Below, piece by piece: positions 8,167 to 16,080 of a stretch of 64,000 nt of DNA; position 1 is the first letter of the stretch; every line of letters starts with the position of its first letter. Under the pieces are notes generated by a model. It worked only from the letters and a program-made list of their open reading frames with translations. It was not told the origin of the DNA and searched no databases. The stretch covers positions 62,001 to 126,000 of the forward strand of contig NZ_RAWE01000004.1 in the NCBI RefSeq assembly GCF_003611695.1, read 5' to 3'. The stretch comes from Corallococcus carmarthensis (GTDB lineage Bacteria; Myxococcota; Myxococcia; Myxococcales; Myxococcaceae). The position numbers and the translations under genes are program-made.

Positions 8167-9308
8167 ATTTCCTGTCCACGGACTACCTGGAGAATCCGTG
8201 GCCGCTCTACGCGCATTACCGGCGCGAGCAACCCATCTGGTGGTCGGACGAGATCCGGATGCACTGCGTGTTCCGCTACGAGCACGTGCACGCCATCCTC
8301 AAGGACCCGCGCTTCACCGTGGAGTTCCCCTTCCGCATCACGGAGGAGCTCTTCGGCCGGACGCTCATCGACATGGAAGGGCCGGAGCACCTGCGGCTGC
8401 GCCGGAAGGTCGCCCCGCTGGTGGGCAACGCCAACCTCGCGATCTTCGCGCGTGAGGTGTCCGAGCCCCGCATCACCGCGCTGGTCCGCGCCGCGGCGGA
8501 GCAGCCGCCCATGGAGTTCATGCGCGCCATCGCGGAGCGCGTGCCCACGCTGATGATCTCCGAGTTCCTCGGCTTCCCGCTGGAGGACGAGCGCTGGCTG
8601 TTCGAGCAGATGATGATCCTGATGGACCACCTGGACGGGAAGCGGGGCAACCGTCAGGAGGTCTATGACGTGCACACCGCGGTGAGCGCGTGGCTGGACG
8701 GCATCATCGCGCGGCTCCTGAGCGAGGGCCCGGGCACGCGCGGCTTCAAGCGCCTCATCGACGGCATCCGCGACGAGACCCCGGAGACCATCAAGATCCT
8801 CTACTGGACCTTCCTGGCCGGAGGCATCGAGACCTCCATGTGCCTGCTGGGCAACGCGGCCACGGTGCTCTCGCGAAACCCGTCCTGGTTCGAGCAGCTG
8901 GCCACCGTGCCGTCCATGGCGCGCGCCATCCTGGATGAGGTCCTCCGGTTCGAACCGGTGCAGGCGTCCACCGTGCGCTTCGCTTCGGAGACCCTCGAAC
9001 TGGGGGGCGTCACCATCAAGCGGGGCCAGGCCGTGAACCTGCTGCTCGCCAGCGCCGCGCGGGACGACTCCACGTTCGCGTCACCCGACGTGTTCGATCC
9101 CACGCGGACGCTGTCCAACTCCCTGTCGTTCGCGGTGGGCCCGCACGCGTGCGTCGGGAAGACCTTCACGATGATGAACGCGGAGATCACCCTGCGCACG
9201 CTCTGGAACACGTGGCAGGGCGTCCAGCCGGTGGAGGACGCCCCCGCGATCATCCGGGGCGCGTCGTTCCGCAAACCCCACGCACTCTTTCTCAAGGCGA
9301 AGCACTGA
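8154..9308 (+). CDS. Cytochrome P450
   Basis: 384 residues, soluble bacterial class. The heme loop 'FAVGPHACVG' fits F-x-x-G-x-H-x-C-x-G, with Cys333 as proximal ligand. The I-helix is 'LAGGIETS' (A-G-x-x-T class; acidic Glu followed by Thr). The K-helix region is 'DEVLRFE' (E-x-x-R). GTG 8154 is supported by a strong ribosome binding site. Immediately after a free PCP, the most likely role is hydroxylation or desaturation of a PCP-bound amino acid, a common arrangement for NRPS-recruited P450s. No ferredoxin or reductase gene is nearby, so electrons must come from elsewhere. Direct oxidation of the released product is the alternative. Confidence 0.92.
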   Translation: MRSLDFLSTDYLENPWPLYAHYRREQPIWWSDEIRMHCVFRYEHVHAILKDPRFTVEFPFRITEELFGRTLIDMEGPEHLRLRRKVAPLVGNANLAIFAREVSEPRITALVRAAAEQPPMEFMRAIAERVPTLMISEFLGFPLEDERWLFEQMMILMDHLDGKRGNRQEVYDVHTAVSAWLDGIIARLLSEGPGTRGFKRLIDGIRDETPETIKILYWTFLAGGIETSMCLLGNAATVLSRNPSWFEQLATVPSMARAILDEVLRFEPVQASTVRFASETLELGGVTIKRGQAVNLLLASAARDDSTFASPDVFDPTRTLSNSLSFAVGPHACVGKTFTMMNAEITLRTLWNTWQGVQPVEDAPAIIRGASFRKPHALFLKAKH

Positions 9309-9351
9309 CCCAACGCTCGCGAACTCCGCCAGCGCACACGAGGAACCCCCA

Positions 9352-10263
9352 ATGATTTTCGTCAACGGCATTCGTTATGTCCTGGGTGAGTCCAGGCCCA
9401 TCAGCAGCGTCCCCGAACTGGGAGGCGACGAGGCAGCGATCAAGTTCCTGGCGGACCGGGGCTTCAAGAACTACCGGCACTCGACGGTGGAGGCGTGGGA
9501 GCTGGGCGTGGACGCCGCGCGCCAGGCCATGCAGGCCGCGGAGGTCACCGTCGCGGACATCGACCAGGTCATCTACGCGTCGGTGAGCTCCCGGACCCCC
9601 GCGCACGGCGACCTCTCCATCGGCCTGTTTGCCCACCGCATGGAGATGCTGACCACGCCCATCACCGGCGTCTGCTTCGGTGAATGTACCAACGCGATGC
9701 TCGGCATCGAGCACGCCGCCATGCTGCTGGAGACTGGGAGGGCGCGCACCGTTCTGCTGGTCTCCACCGACGTCGCATGTAGCAAGGAACAGCGCGTCAC
9801 CACGGGACAGACCATCTGTTCCGACGGTGCCGCCGCGTGTGTCATCACGCGTGAGCCGCGAGGCTCGGCCGTTCCTTCCTTCGAGCTGCTCGGCTTCGCC
9901 AAGGCGTTCCACCACCTGTCGCGCGCAGGCATGTCCAACCCCGCGAAGAGCTTCCGCGACATCTGCGGCGCCGCCATGCGGTGCAAGAAGACGGTGCTGG
10001 CGAAGATCGACAAGCCGCTGGCGAAGTGGATCCCCAACACGGCGAACAGCGAAGTGGCCGGCGCGCTCGCGAGCGTGCTGGGCATCCCCGCGAGCATGTT
10101 CTACCTGGACAACCTCCCCGAGTACGCGCACGTCTTCTCCACGGACCAGCTGATCAACCTGGTGGACTGGGCGACGCGCTCGAAGGCGCCCTCCGGCTCC
10201 GTCGTCGCGGGGCTCGCCACGGGAACCTCCGGCAGCTCCGTCGCGGCCTGGCGGGTCGTCTGA
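9352..10263 (+). CDS. KAS III-like (FabH-fold) acyltransferase/ketosynthase 2
   Basis: 303 residues. Cys112 in 'FGECTNAMLGIE' aligns with the FabH nucleophile. The 'HQAN' segment reads 'NTAN', so the catalytic His is replaced by Asn. His260 ('YAHVFSTDQLI') occupies the FabH Asn274 region, exactly as in the protein at 5394-6335. GAGGAA precedes ATG 9352. The two proteins are clearly diverged from each other, suggesting separate acyl donors or acceptors rather than a simple duplicate. Expected to act on carrier-bound thioesters in the cytosol, either transferring the oxidised residue from the PCP at 7897 or joining it to a second carrier. A true condensing activity is less likely given the missing His/Asn pair, but not excluded. 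Confidence 0.75.
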   Translation: MIFVNGIRYVLGESRPISSVPELGGDEAAIKFLADRGFKNYRHSTVEAWELGVDAARQAMQAAEVTVADIDQVIYASVSSRTPAHGDLSIGLFAHRMEMLTTPITGVCFGECTNAMLGIEHAAMLLETGRARTVLLVSTDVACSKEQRVTTGQTICSDGAAACVITREPRGSAVPSFELLGFAKAFHHLSRAGMSNPAKSFRDICGAAMRCKKTVLAKIDKPLAKWIPNTANSEVAGALASVLGIPASMFYLDNLPEYAHVFSTDQLINLVDWATRSKAPSGSVVAGLATGTSGSSVAAWRVV

Positions 10264-10297
10264 CGCGAAGCGCCCGCTGACTCCGGTGAGCCCTCCG

Positions 10298-11881
10298 ATG
10301 CAACGTCCGAACGCCCAGTCCGTCCGGCCCCTGGCCGAGACCTTCGCGCACATCGCCGCGGCCCGTGGGGACCATCCCGCGGTCGTGGGGCCACGCGAAG
10401 CGGTGTCCTATGCCGCGCTCCAGCGGAGCGTGGTGTCGCTGTCCAGCGGGCTCGTGGGCCGGGGGCTGGAGGGCGCGGTCATCGGCATGCTCCTGCCGAG
10501 CGACCTGGCCTACGTGGCCACCATGCTGTCCATCCTGGACCGGCGAGGCGTCTTCGCCCCCATGGATGCGGCATGGCCGGAGGCCCGGCTGCGCTCCGCG
10601 CTGGAGATGACGCGGCCGGCGGCCCTGGTCATCACGCCGGAGCAGGCCGAGCGTGTCAGCGGGCTCGTAGCCACCCTGGGCTCACCGTGCGAGCTGCTGG
10701 TGGTGGAGGGCCGGGCGGCGGAGGGCTTCCGCTTCAACACCGTGAGGGCCGCGGCGGAGGCACATCCGCAGCACAATGACCTCACGGCGCCGTGGACGGA
10801 GGACTCGCTCTACCTCGTCTACACGTCGGGCTCCACGGGCACGCCGAACGCCGTCGAGGGCTCCCACCTGTCGCTCGCCGTCTTCATCGAGTGGCAGGCG
10901 CGCACCTTCGAGGTCGGTTCGGAGTGCCGTGTCTCCCAGCTCGCGCCCACCACGTTCGACGTGAGCCTGCGGGACTTCTTCCTGCCGCTGTGCACGGGCG
11001 GCACGCTCTACATCCCGGCCGCGGGCACCCGCTACCATCCCATCCTGTTTCCGCGCTGGGTGGCCGAGCACCGCATCAATCTGATGCACTCGGTGCCTTC
11101 GGTGTTCAAGCTGGCGTCGGAGGTCAGCTGGACGAACGCGAAGCTGAAGGGTTCGTTCGACTCCCTCCGCAAGCTGTTCCTGTCCGGCGAGCGCCTCTAC
11201 GTGGAGGACGCCCGGCAGCTCCAGGCGCACCTCTCCCCGGATGCGCAGCTGATCAACTTCTACGGGCCCAGTGAGTGCACGCTCATCAAGACGTGCTTCG
11301 TCGTGCCCCGGGATTGCAGTGGCCTGGAAGGCGACGTGGTGCCGCTGGGCCGGCCCATCGAGGGCTGCGAGGTCCGGCTGGACGGCGGCACTGATGCGCA
11401 GTCCGGCGAGCTGGTCCTGGAGTCGGAGTTTCTCGCCAAGGGTTACTACCGGAACCCGGAGCTGACGGCCGCGAAGTTCTCCAGCGTGGCGCGGCCGGAC
11501 GCACCCAGGCTGCGCGCGTACCGCACGGGAGACCTGGGCTACCGCGATGGCCAGGGCCTGCTCCACTTCACCGGGCGCAAGGACCATCAGATCAAGGTCA
11601 ACGGCAACCGGGTGGAGCTGGGCGAGGTGGAGCACTGCCTCCGGCGCATGCCCGGCGTCAGCGGCGCGGTGGTCGTGGCCAGCGACTCGCGTCAGGGCGC
11701 GGATCCCATCCTGTCCTGCGTCTACGCGAGCGACGGCGACCTCGCCGAGGACCAGGTCCGCGCGCACCTGCTCCAACACCTTCCCAAGTACATGGTCCCC
11801 ACGAATGTCAGGCGGATGGGCGAACTGCCGCTGCTGACGAACGGCAAGGTCGACCGCAAGCAGATCGCCTCACTTTTCTAA
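10298..11881 (+). CDS. Free-standing adenylation enzyme 2, P-loop Lys missing
   Basis: 527 residues from ATG 10298 (GGTGAG 7 nt upstream); GTG 10286 is a possible alternative. It is a complete A domain: 'YTSGSTGTPNAVEG' (A3), 'FYGPSECT' (A5), 'YRTGDLG' (A7), 'GRKDHQIKVNGNRVE' (A8) and 'LTNGKVDRK' (A10, catalytic Lys present). The A3 loop has P-N-A where P-K-G is usual, so the phosphate-loop Lys is lost. The pocket code reads roughly D-V-R-H-F-S-F-L-I-K, not one I recognise; an Arg at position 239 would put a positive charge in the pocket and could favour an acidic or oxidised substrate. It is followed after 17 bp by a PCP-C protein, whose N-terminal carrier is the likely partner. Confidence 0.85.
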   Translation: MQRPNAQSVRPLAETFAHIAAARGDHPAVVGPREAVSYAALQRSVVSLSSGLVGRGLEGAVIGMLLPSDLAYVATMLSILDRRGVFAPMDAAWPEARLRSALEMTRPAALVITPEQAERVSGLVATLGSPCELLVVEGRAAEGFRFNTVRAAAEAHPQHNDLTAPWTEDSLYLVYTSGSTGTPNAVEGSHLSLAVFIEWQARTFEVGSECRVSQLAPTTFDVSLRDFFLPLCTGGTLYIPAAGTRYHPILFPRWVAEHRINLMHSVPSVFKLASEVSWTNAKLKGSFDSLRKLFLSGERLYVEDARQLQAHLSPDAQLINFYGPSECTLIKTCFVVPRDCSGLEGDVVPLGRPIEGCEVRLDGGTDAQSGELVLESEFLAKGYYRNPELTAAKFSSVARPDAPRLRAYRTGDLGYRDGQGLLHFTGRKDHQIKVNGNRVELGEVEHCLRRMPGVSGAVVVASDSRQGADPILSCVYASDGDLAEDQVRAHLLQHLPKYMVPTNVRRMGELPLLTNGKVDRKQIASLF

Positions 11882-11898
11882 ATCTCCTGGAGCACGCC

Positions 11899-13536
11899 TT
11901 GTCCACCGACACAGCGCAACGTCTTGCAACGCTTTGCAAAGAGATTCTGAGGATCGACCACGTCCGGCCGGAGGCCTCCCTGGTGTTGCAGGGCGCGTCC
12001 TCCATGCGCCTGATGCAGCTGGTCGCGCGCCTCTACGAGGACTTCGACGTCATCGTGGACCTCAGCGAGGTCATGGGCGAGGTGACGCTGGATTGGATCG
12101 CCGCCATGGTCGAGGAGCGCCGCGCGGCGGACGGCGGCGGTGCGGCGCCCACGCCGGCCCTGGCGGAGGAGGCCCGGCGTCCCGCGGGAGGGCCCGTGCC
12201 CCTCAGCGAGCTCCAGCTCGCCTTCTGGGAGATGCGCCGCTACGCGCCGGCGATGGCCGCGTACAACGAGGGCGTCAGCCACCTGGTGAAGGGCGACCTG
12301 GACCTGGCCGTCTGCAAGAAGGTCCTGGTGGAGCTGGTCGCGCTCCAGCCCGCGCTGCGCAATGCCTACCTGGAGGTGGACGGCGTCCCGGTGCAGCGCG
12401 AAGTGCCCATGGCGGAGATCGAATCGTCCCTCAAGCTGGAGGTGACGGACCTGTCTGCGCATCCGGATCCGATGGCCGAGTGCGCCGCGCAGCACCGGGC
12501 CATGTACGCGACCCGGTTCGACCTGTCCGCGCCGCCATGCTTCCGCGTCGCCGTGTGGAAGGTGGGTGAGCGGCGCTGGGTGGTGTCGTGGGTCGTGTAC
12601 CACATCGTCACGGACTGGTGGGCGGTGGACGTCCTGCGCCGCGGCGCCGCGAAGCTGTACCGCGCGCTGATGGCGGCGGGAGTCCCGGAGTCGCGCCCGT
12701 CCGCGGTGCCGCAGGATCCGCACGCCGGCACGCGCTTCACGGCGGACGACGAGGCCTGGTGGTTGGCGAAGTTCCAGACGCCGCCGCGTCCGTTGACGCT
12801 GTCCAGCCGTCCCCGGCCGCTGATCAAGAGCTACGCCGGTGAGATGTACCTCCAGGAGCTCCAGGGCATCTCCGCCAGCCGGATGGAAGGCCTGCGCGAG
12901 CGGCTGGCCGTCACGATGTCCAGCCTCACCTACGCGGCGTTCTCGCTCCTGCTCGCGGCGCTGAGCGGCGAGGACGACGTGACGGTGGGCGTGCCGTTCC
13001 TCAACCGCCAGCACGCCGACGTGCAGGACACGGTGGGCCTGTTCGTCAACAGCCTGCCGGTGCGCATGAAGGCGGAGCACGGAGTTGCCGCGGGCGACTA
13101 CATCCGCGCGTGTCACGGCGAGCTGCTGGAGGCCTTCCGCCACGGGCGCTATCCGTCGTTCCGGCTGATGCGCCAGCTCAAGCTGCCGACGCGCTTCAAC
13201 CGGGCCCCGCTCTACGACCACCTCTTCAGCTACTACGAGAACACCGTCGTGGACGTCGTCTGCGACCAGACGAAGCTCGCGGTGACGGAGATCGAGCTGC
13301 CGCGCGGCACGAGCAAGTACGACCTGAGCCTGTTCGTGACCCGGACCGGGGACCGGCTCGACTGCAAGGCGGAGTACACCACCGCGCTCTTCTCCCAGGA
13401 GGAGACCGCCGCCTTCGTCTCCCACTACCAGGCCCTCCTCGAACGGCTTCTGACCGACTCCAGCGTGACGGTGGGCGAGCTCCTCGCCACGGTGCGCGCG
13501 CGCGTCCAGCACTCCCTTCCCCAGCAGCGGGCCTAG
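11899..13536 (+). CDS. NRPS didomain: PCP - condensation
   Basis: 545 residues from TTG 11899 (GGAG at 11889-11892, 6 nt upstream). Residues about 1-75 form a carrier domain with 'LQGASSMRLMQLV', Ser35 being the likely phosphopantetheine site. From about residue 95 ('PLSELQLAFWEM') to the end is a condensation domain with 'YHIVTDW' (His235): the catalytic second His and the Asp of HHxxxDG are kept, the first His is Tyr and the Gly is Trp. 'DTVGLFVNSLPVRM' is a typical C-domain core. No A domain is fused; the neighbouring free A enzyme (10298-11881) probably loads this PCP. The C domain probably joins an upstream acyl group to the PCP-bound unit, or passes it to the Cys NRPS, whose docking domain needs a partner. 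Confidence 0.85.
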   Translation: MSTDTAQRLATLCKEILRIDHVRPEASLVLQGASSMRLMQLVARLYEDFDVIVDLSEVMGEVTLDWIAAMVEERRAADGGGAAPTPALAEEARRPAGGPVPLSELQLAFWEMRRYAPAMAAYNEGVSHLVKGDLDLAVCKKVLVELVALQPALRNAYLEVDGVPVQREVPMAEIESSLKLEVTDLSAHPDPMAECAAQHRAMYATRFDLSAPPCFRVAVWKVGERRWVVSWVVYHIVTDWWAVDVLRRGAAKLYRALMAAGVPESRPSAVPQDPHAGTRFTADDEAWWLAKFQTPPRPLTLSSRPRPLIKSYAGEMYLQELQGISASRMEGLRERLAVTMSSLTYAAFSLLLAALSGEDDVTVGVPFLNRQHADVQDTVGLFVNSLPVRMKAEHGVAAGDYIRACHGELLEAFRHGRYPSFRLMRQLKLPTRFNRAPLYDHLFSYYENTVVDVVCDQTKLAVTEIELPRGTSKYDLSLFVTRTGDRLDCKAEYTTALFSQEETAAFVSHYQALLERLLTDSSVTVGELLATVRARVQHSLPQQRA

Positions 13537-13539
13537 GCC

Positions 13540-14790
13540 ATGCACAAATCCTTTGGAAACCTCGATGCGGCCTGGAAGGAAGCCTCCTTCGCGTACAAGA
13601 GCGTTCCGTTCTTCCGGAACCGGCCCTCCCTGACCCCCGCGGCCTCGCCCGCGGCGGGCTTCCTCGACATCCCGATGACGAGCAAGCCGGACTACCGGAA
13701 GAACTTTCCGGCGGGAGTCCTGGCGGATGGCCGCTCGGTCAACGACCCCTACGTGCAGCGGTATCAGAGCTCGGGGACGAGCGGCGACCGGCTGGTGAGC
13801 GTCATCCACGCGTTCAAGCTCGCGGACCGGATGGCGAACTGCCTCTCCGTGAACAAGAGCCTGAGCTTCCTCCTGGATGAGCCGAAGATCCGGATGTGCC
13901 GCTACGCGGCGCCCAACTGTTCGGACGTCGAGTGCAGCAACCCGAACACGCGCATGGAGGACCGCATCCTCCAGGACGGCACGCTGGTGCTGCCCGTCTA
14001 TCACGACCTGCTCACGACGCCGGAGCCCATGCTCAAGCGCGCGTTCGACGAGCTCCACTCGTACGAACCGAACGTCTGGTACGTGGACCCGATGCACCTG
14101 TCGGTGCTGATCAAGAAGGCCCGCGCGTCCGGCTGGAAGTTCGACATGAACCGCAAGGTGTCGGTGCTGCTGACCTACACCTTCGCGACGCAGGCGTTGC
14201 TGCGGCAGCTGGCCACGCTGTGCGAGGGCCACTTCCCGGTGGCCTCCGTGATGGCGATGTCCGAGTTCGGTTTCGTGGGGCTCGCCTGCGAGGAGGGCAA
14301 CCTCCACCTCAACGACAAGGACTACTACCTCGAGTTCATCAAGATGGAGGCGCCGGACGACCGCGACGACCTCTGGGAGCTGGTCATCACGAGCGTGGGG
14401 GACAAGCTGTGTCCGCACATCCGCTACCGCACCAATGACATCTACCGGCTCCTGGGACAGTGCAAGTGCGGCAGCGCGATGCCCGCCGTGGCCTTCCAGG
14501 GGCGCGTGAAGGACCTGGTGAGGCTGCCCAGCGGCCGCTACGTCACGCCCGGCGAGCTGGATGCGCTGGTGGGCGCGCCCCGGTGGATCGACATCTTCCA
14601 GCTCACCTTCCAGAAGGCCGGCAACTTCATCTTCCGCTACAGCGGTGAGGTCGAACCCAACGCGGACGAGCTGGCCACGCTGCGCTCGAAGCTGGAGGAC
14701 CTGCTGGAGTCGAAGTCACTCCGGATGGAGGCGGTCCACTACTTCCCGTTCGAGCGCGGGGGCAAGTTCCAGTTGGTCAGGACGGGGTGA
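13540..14790 (+). CDS. PaaK/F390-synthetase-like AMP-dependent ligase
   Basis: 416 residues, three bases after the PCP-C stop. The nucleotide loop is 'YQSSGTSGDR' (S-S-G-T-[ST]-G). 'HIRYRTNDIYRL' and 'FQGRVKDLVRL' correspond to A7/A8 of the ANL superfamily, but the overall pattern is that of phenylacetate-CoA ligase/coenzyme F390 synthetase relatives, not an NRPS A domain. A C-K-C-G motif (near 14461) precedes A8, and further Cys residues cluster near 13890-13940; such Cys sets can bind a metal in relatives. 'GGKFQLV' near the end may hold the A10-type Lys. Probable role: activate a carboxylic acid, probably aromatic or acyl, as adenylate and pass it to a carrier such as the one at 971. Substrate unknown. 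Confidence 0.75.
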   Translation: MHKSFGNLDAAWKEASFAYKSVPFFRNRPSLTPAASPAAGFLDIPMTSKPDYRKNFPAGVLADGRSVNDPYVQRYQSSGTSGDRLVSVIHAFKLADRMANCLSVNKSLSFLLDEPKIRMCRYAAPNCSDVECSNPNTRMEDRILQDGTLVLPVYHDLLTTPEPMLKRAFDELHSYEPNVWYVDPMHLSVLIKKARASGWKFDMNRKVSVLLTYTFATQALLRQLATLCEGHFPVASVMAMSEFGFVGLACEEGNLHLNDKDYYLEFIKMEAPDDRDDLWELVITSVGDKLCPHIRYRTNDIYRLLGQCKCGSAMPAVAFQGRVKDLVRLPSGRYVTPGELDALVGAPRWIDIFQLTFQKAGNFIFRYSGEVEPNADELATLRSKLEDLLESKSLRMEAVHYFPFERGGKFQLVRTG

Positions 14791-14832
14791 GGGCAGGGTG
14801 TCCGGCGTGATTCCACACTTGGGTGAGATGCG

Positions 14833-16062
14833 ATGATGGCTTTCGGCTCCAATGACTTGATCACCTCCGGCGCGGTGCGGGAGGACTTCCCCATCCTCAC
14901 GCGACAGGTGGATGGCGAGCGGTTCGTCTACCTGGACAGCGCTGCGACGGCGCTGAAGCCGCGGTCGGTGATTGACGCGGTGACGCGCTACTACACGGAG
15001 TGCACGGCGAACATCCACCGCGGGCGCCACCGCCTGTCGGAGGAGGCGTCCGACCTCTACGAGGAGGCGCGCGGCAAGGTGGCGCTGATGGTGGGGTGCG
15101 CGAGCAACGAGGTCATCTTCGTGCGCAACACCACGGAGGGCCTGAACCTGGCGGCCTCCTGCATGGGGCTGAAGAAGGACGACCTGGTCGTCGGGTTCCT
15201 GGACGCGCACCACTCGCAGCTGCTGCCGTGGATGCGGGGCGCGAACTACCAGGTGGTCCGCCAGGGCCCGAACTGGCAACCCGACCTGGACCACTACGCG
15301 GAGCTGTTGCGGCGGCGGCCCAAGGCCGTGGTGGTGACGCATTGCTCGAACGTCACGGGCGGCTTCCTGCCGCTGGAGACGATCTCGAAGATGGCGCACG
15401 ACGCAGGGGCGCTGGTGGTGGTGGACGCGGCCCAGTCCGTGGCGCACTGCCGCCTGCGGTTCACCGAGTCCAACATCGACTTCCTCGCGCTGTCGGCGCA
15501 CAAGATGCTGGGGCCGTCCGGCATCGGCTGCCTGGTGGGACGGGCTTCGCTGCTGCGGGACGCGGAGGCGGTGCTGGTGGGCGGCGGCGTCGTGGACTTC
15601 ACCACGCTCGAGTCCTTCCAGTACCGGAAGATCCCCCACAAGTTCGAGGCGGGAACGCCGGCCATCGAAGCCGCCTTCGGCTTCGCCGCGGCCATCGACT
15701 ACCTGGACATGGTGGGCCTGGAGCGCATCCAGGCGCACGACCACGAACTGTCGCGGGCGTTCCTGGAAGGGCTGAAGCGCAGGCCCCGGCTCAAGCTGCT
15801 GGGGCCCGACGTGGCGGAGGCCCGCGCCCCCATCTTCAGCCTCTACGTGGACGGCCTGGAGGACCTCTCCGACGTGAGCCGCGCGCTGAGCGACGCGCAT
15901 GGCGTCATGTGCCGCAACGGGCACCTGTGCGCGCAGCCTCTGGTGGACCACTACACCAGCGGCGAGGTCCTGCGGATGTCCGCCTATCTCTACAACACCG
16001 TCGAGGAAGTCGAGTACGCGCTGAGCGCCCTGGACGAAGTGGTCCGGGTCTACCAGCGGTAG
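14833..16062 (+). CDS. SufS-type cysteine desulfurase (class V aminotransferase fold)
   Basis: 409 residues. 'LALSAHKMLGPSGIG' carries the PLP Lys (Lys224). 'RNGHLCAQPL' carries the catalytic Cys366 in the R-x-G-H-x-C context of SufS/CsdA. 'YLDSAATALKP' and 'NIHRGRHRLSEEAS' are also family signatures. The enzyme takes sulfur from L-cysteine as a persulfide, leaving alanine. No SufE, IscU or Fe-S assembly gene is nearby, so it is probably a pathway-dedicated sulfur donor (as in some thiotetronate and thio-natural-product clusters) and not housekeeping. It lies 42 bp after the PaaK-like gene and 18 bp before the flavoprotein gene, same strand. A Cys C-S lyase or aminotransferase role on a carrier-bound residue is an alternative. 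Confidence 0.85.
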   Translation: MMAFGSNDLITSGAVREDFPILTRQVDGERFVYLDSAATALKPRSVIDAVTRYYTECTANIHRGRHRLSEEASDLYEEARGKVALMVGCASNEVIFVRNTTEGLNLAASCMGLKKDDLVVGFLDAHHSQLLPWMRGANYQVVRQGPNWQPDLDHYAELLRRRPKAVVVTHCSNVTGGFLPLETISKMAHDAGALVVVDAAQSVAHCRLRFTESNIDFLALSAHKMLGPSGIGCLVGRASLLRDAEAVLVGGGVVDFTTLESFQYRKIPHKFEAGTPAIEAAFGFAAAIDYLDMVGLERIQAHDHELSRAFLEGLKRRPRLKLLGPDVAEARAPIFSLYVDGLEDLSDVSRALSDAHGVMCRNGHLCAQPLVDHYTSGEVLRMSAYLYNTVEEVEYALSALDEVVRVYQR

Positions 16063-16080
16063 CGGAGGAGGGGACACGCG

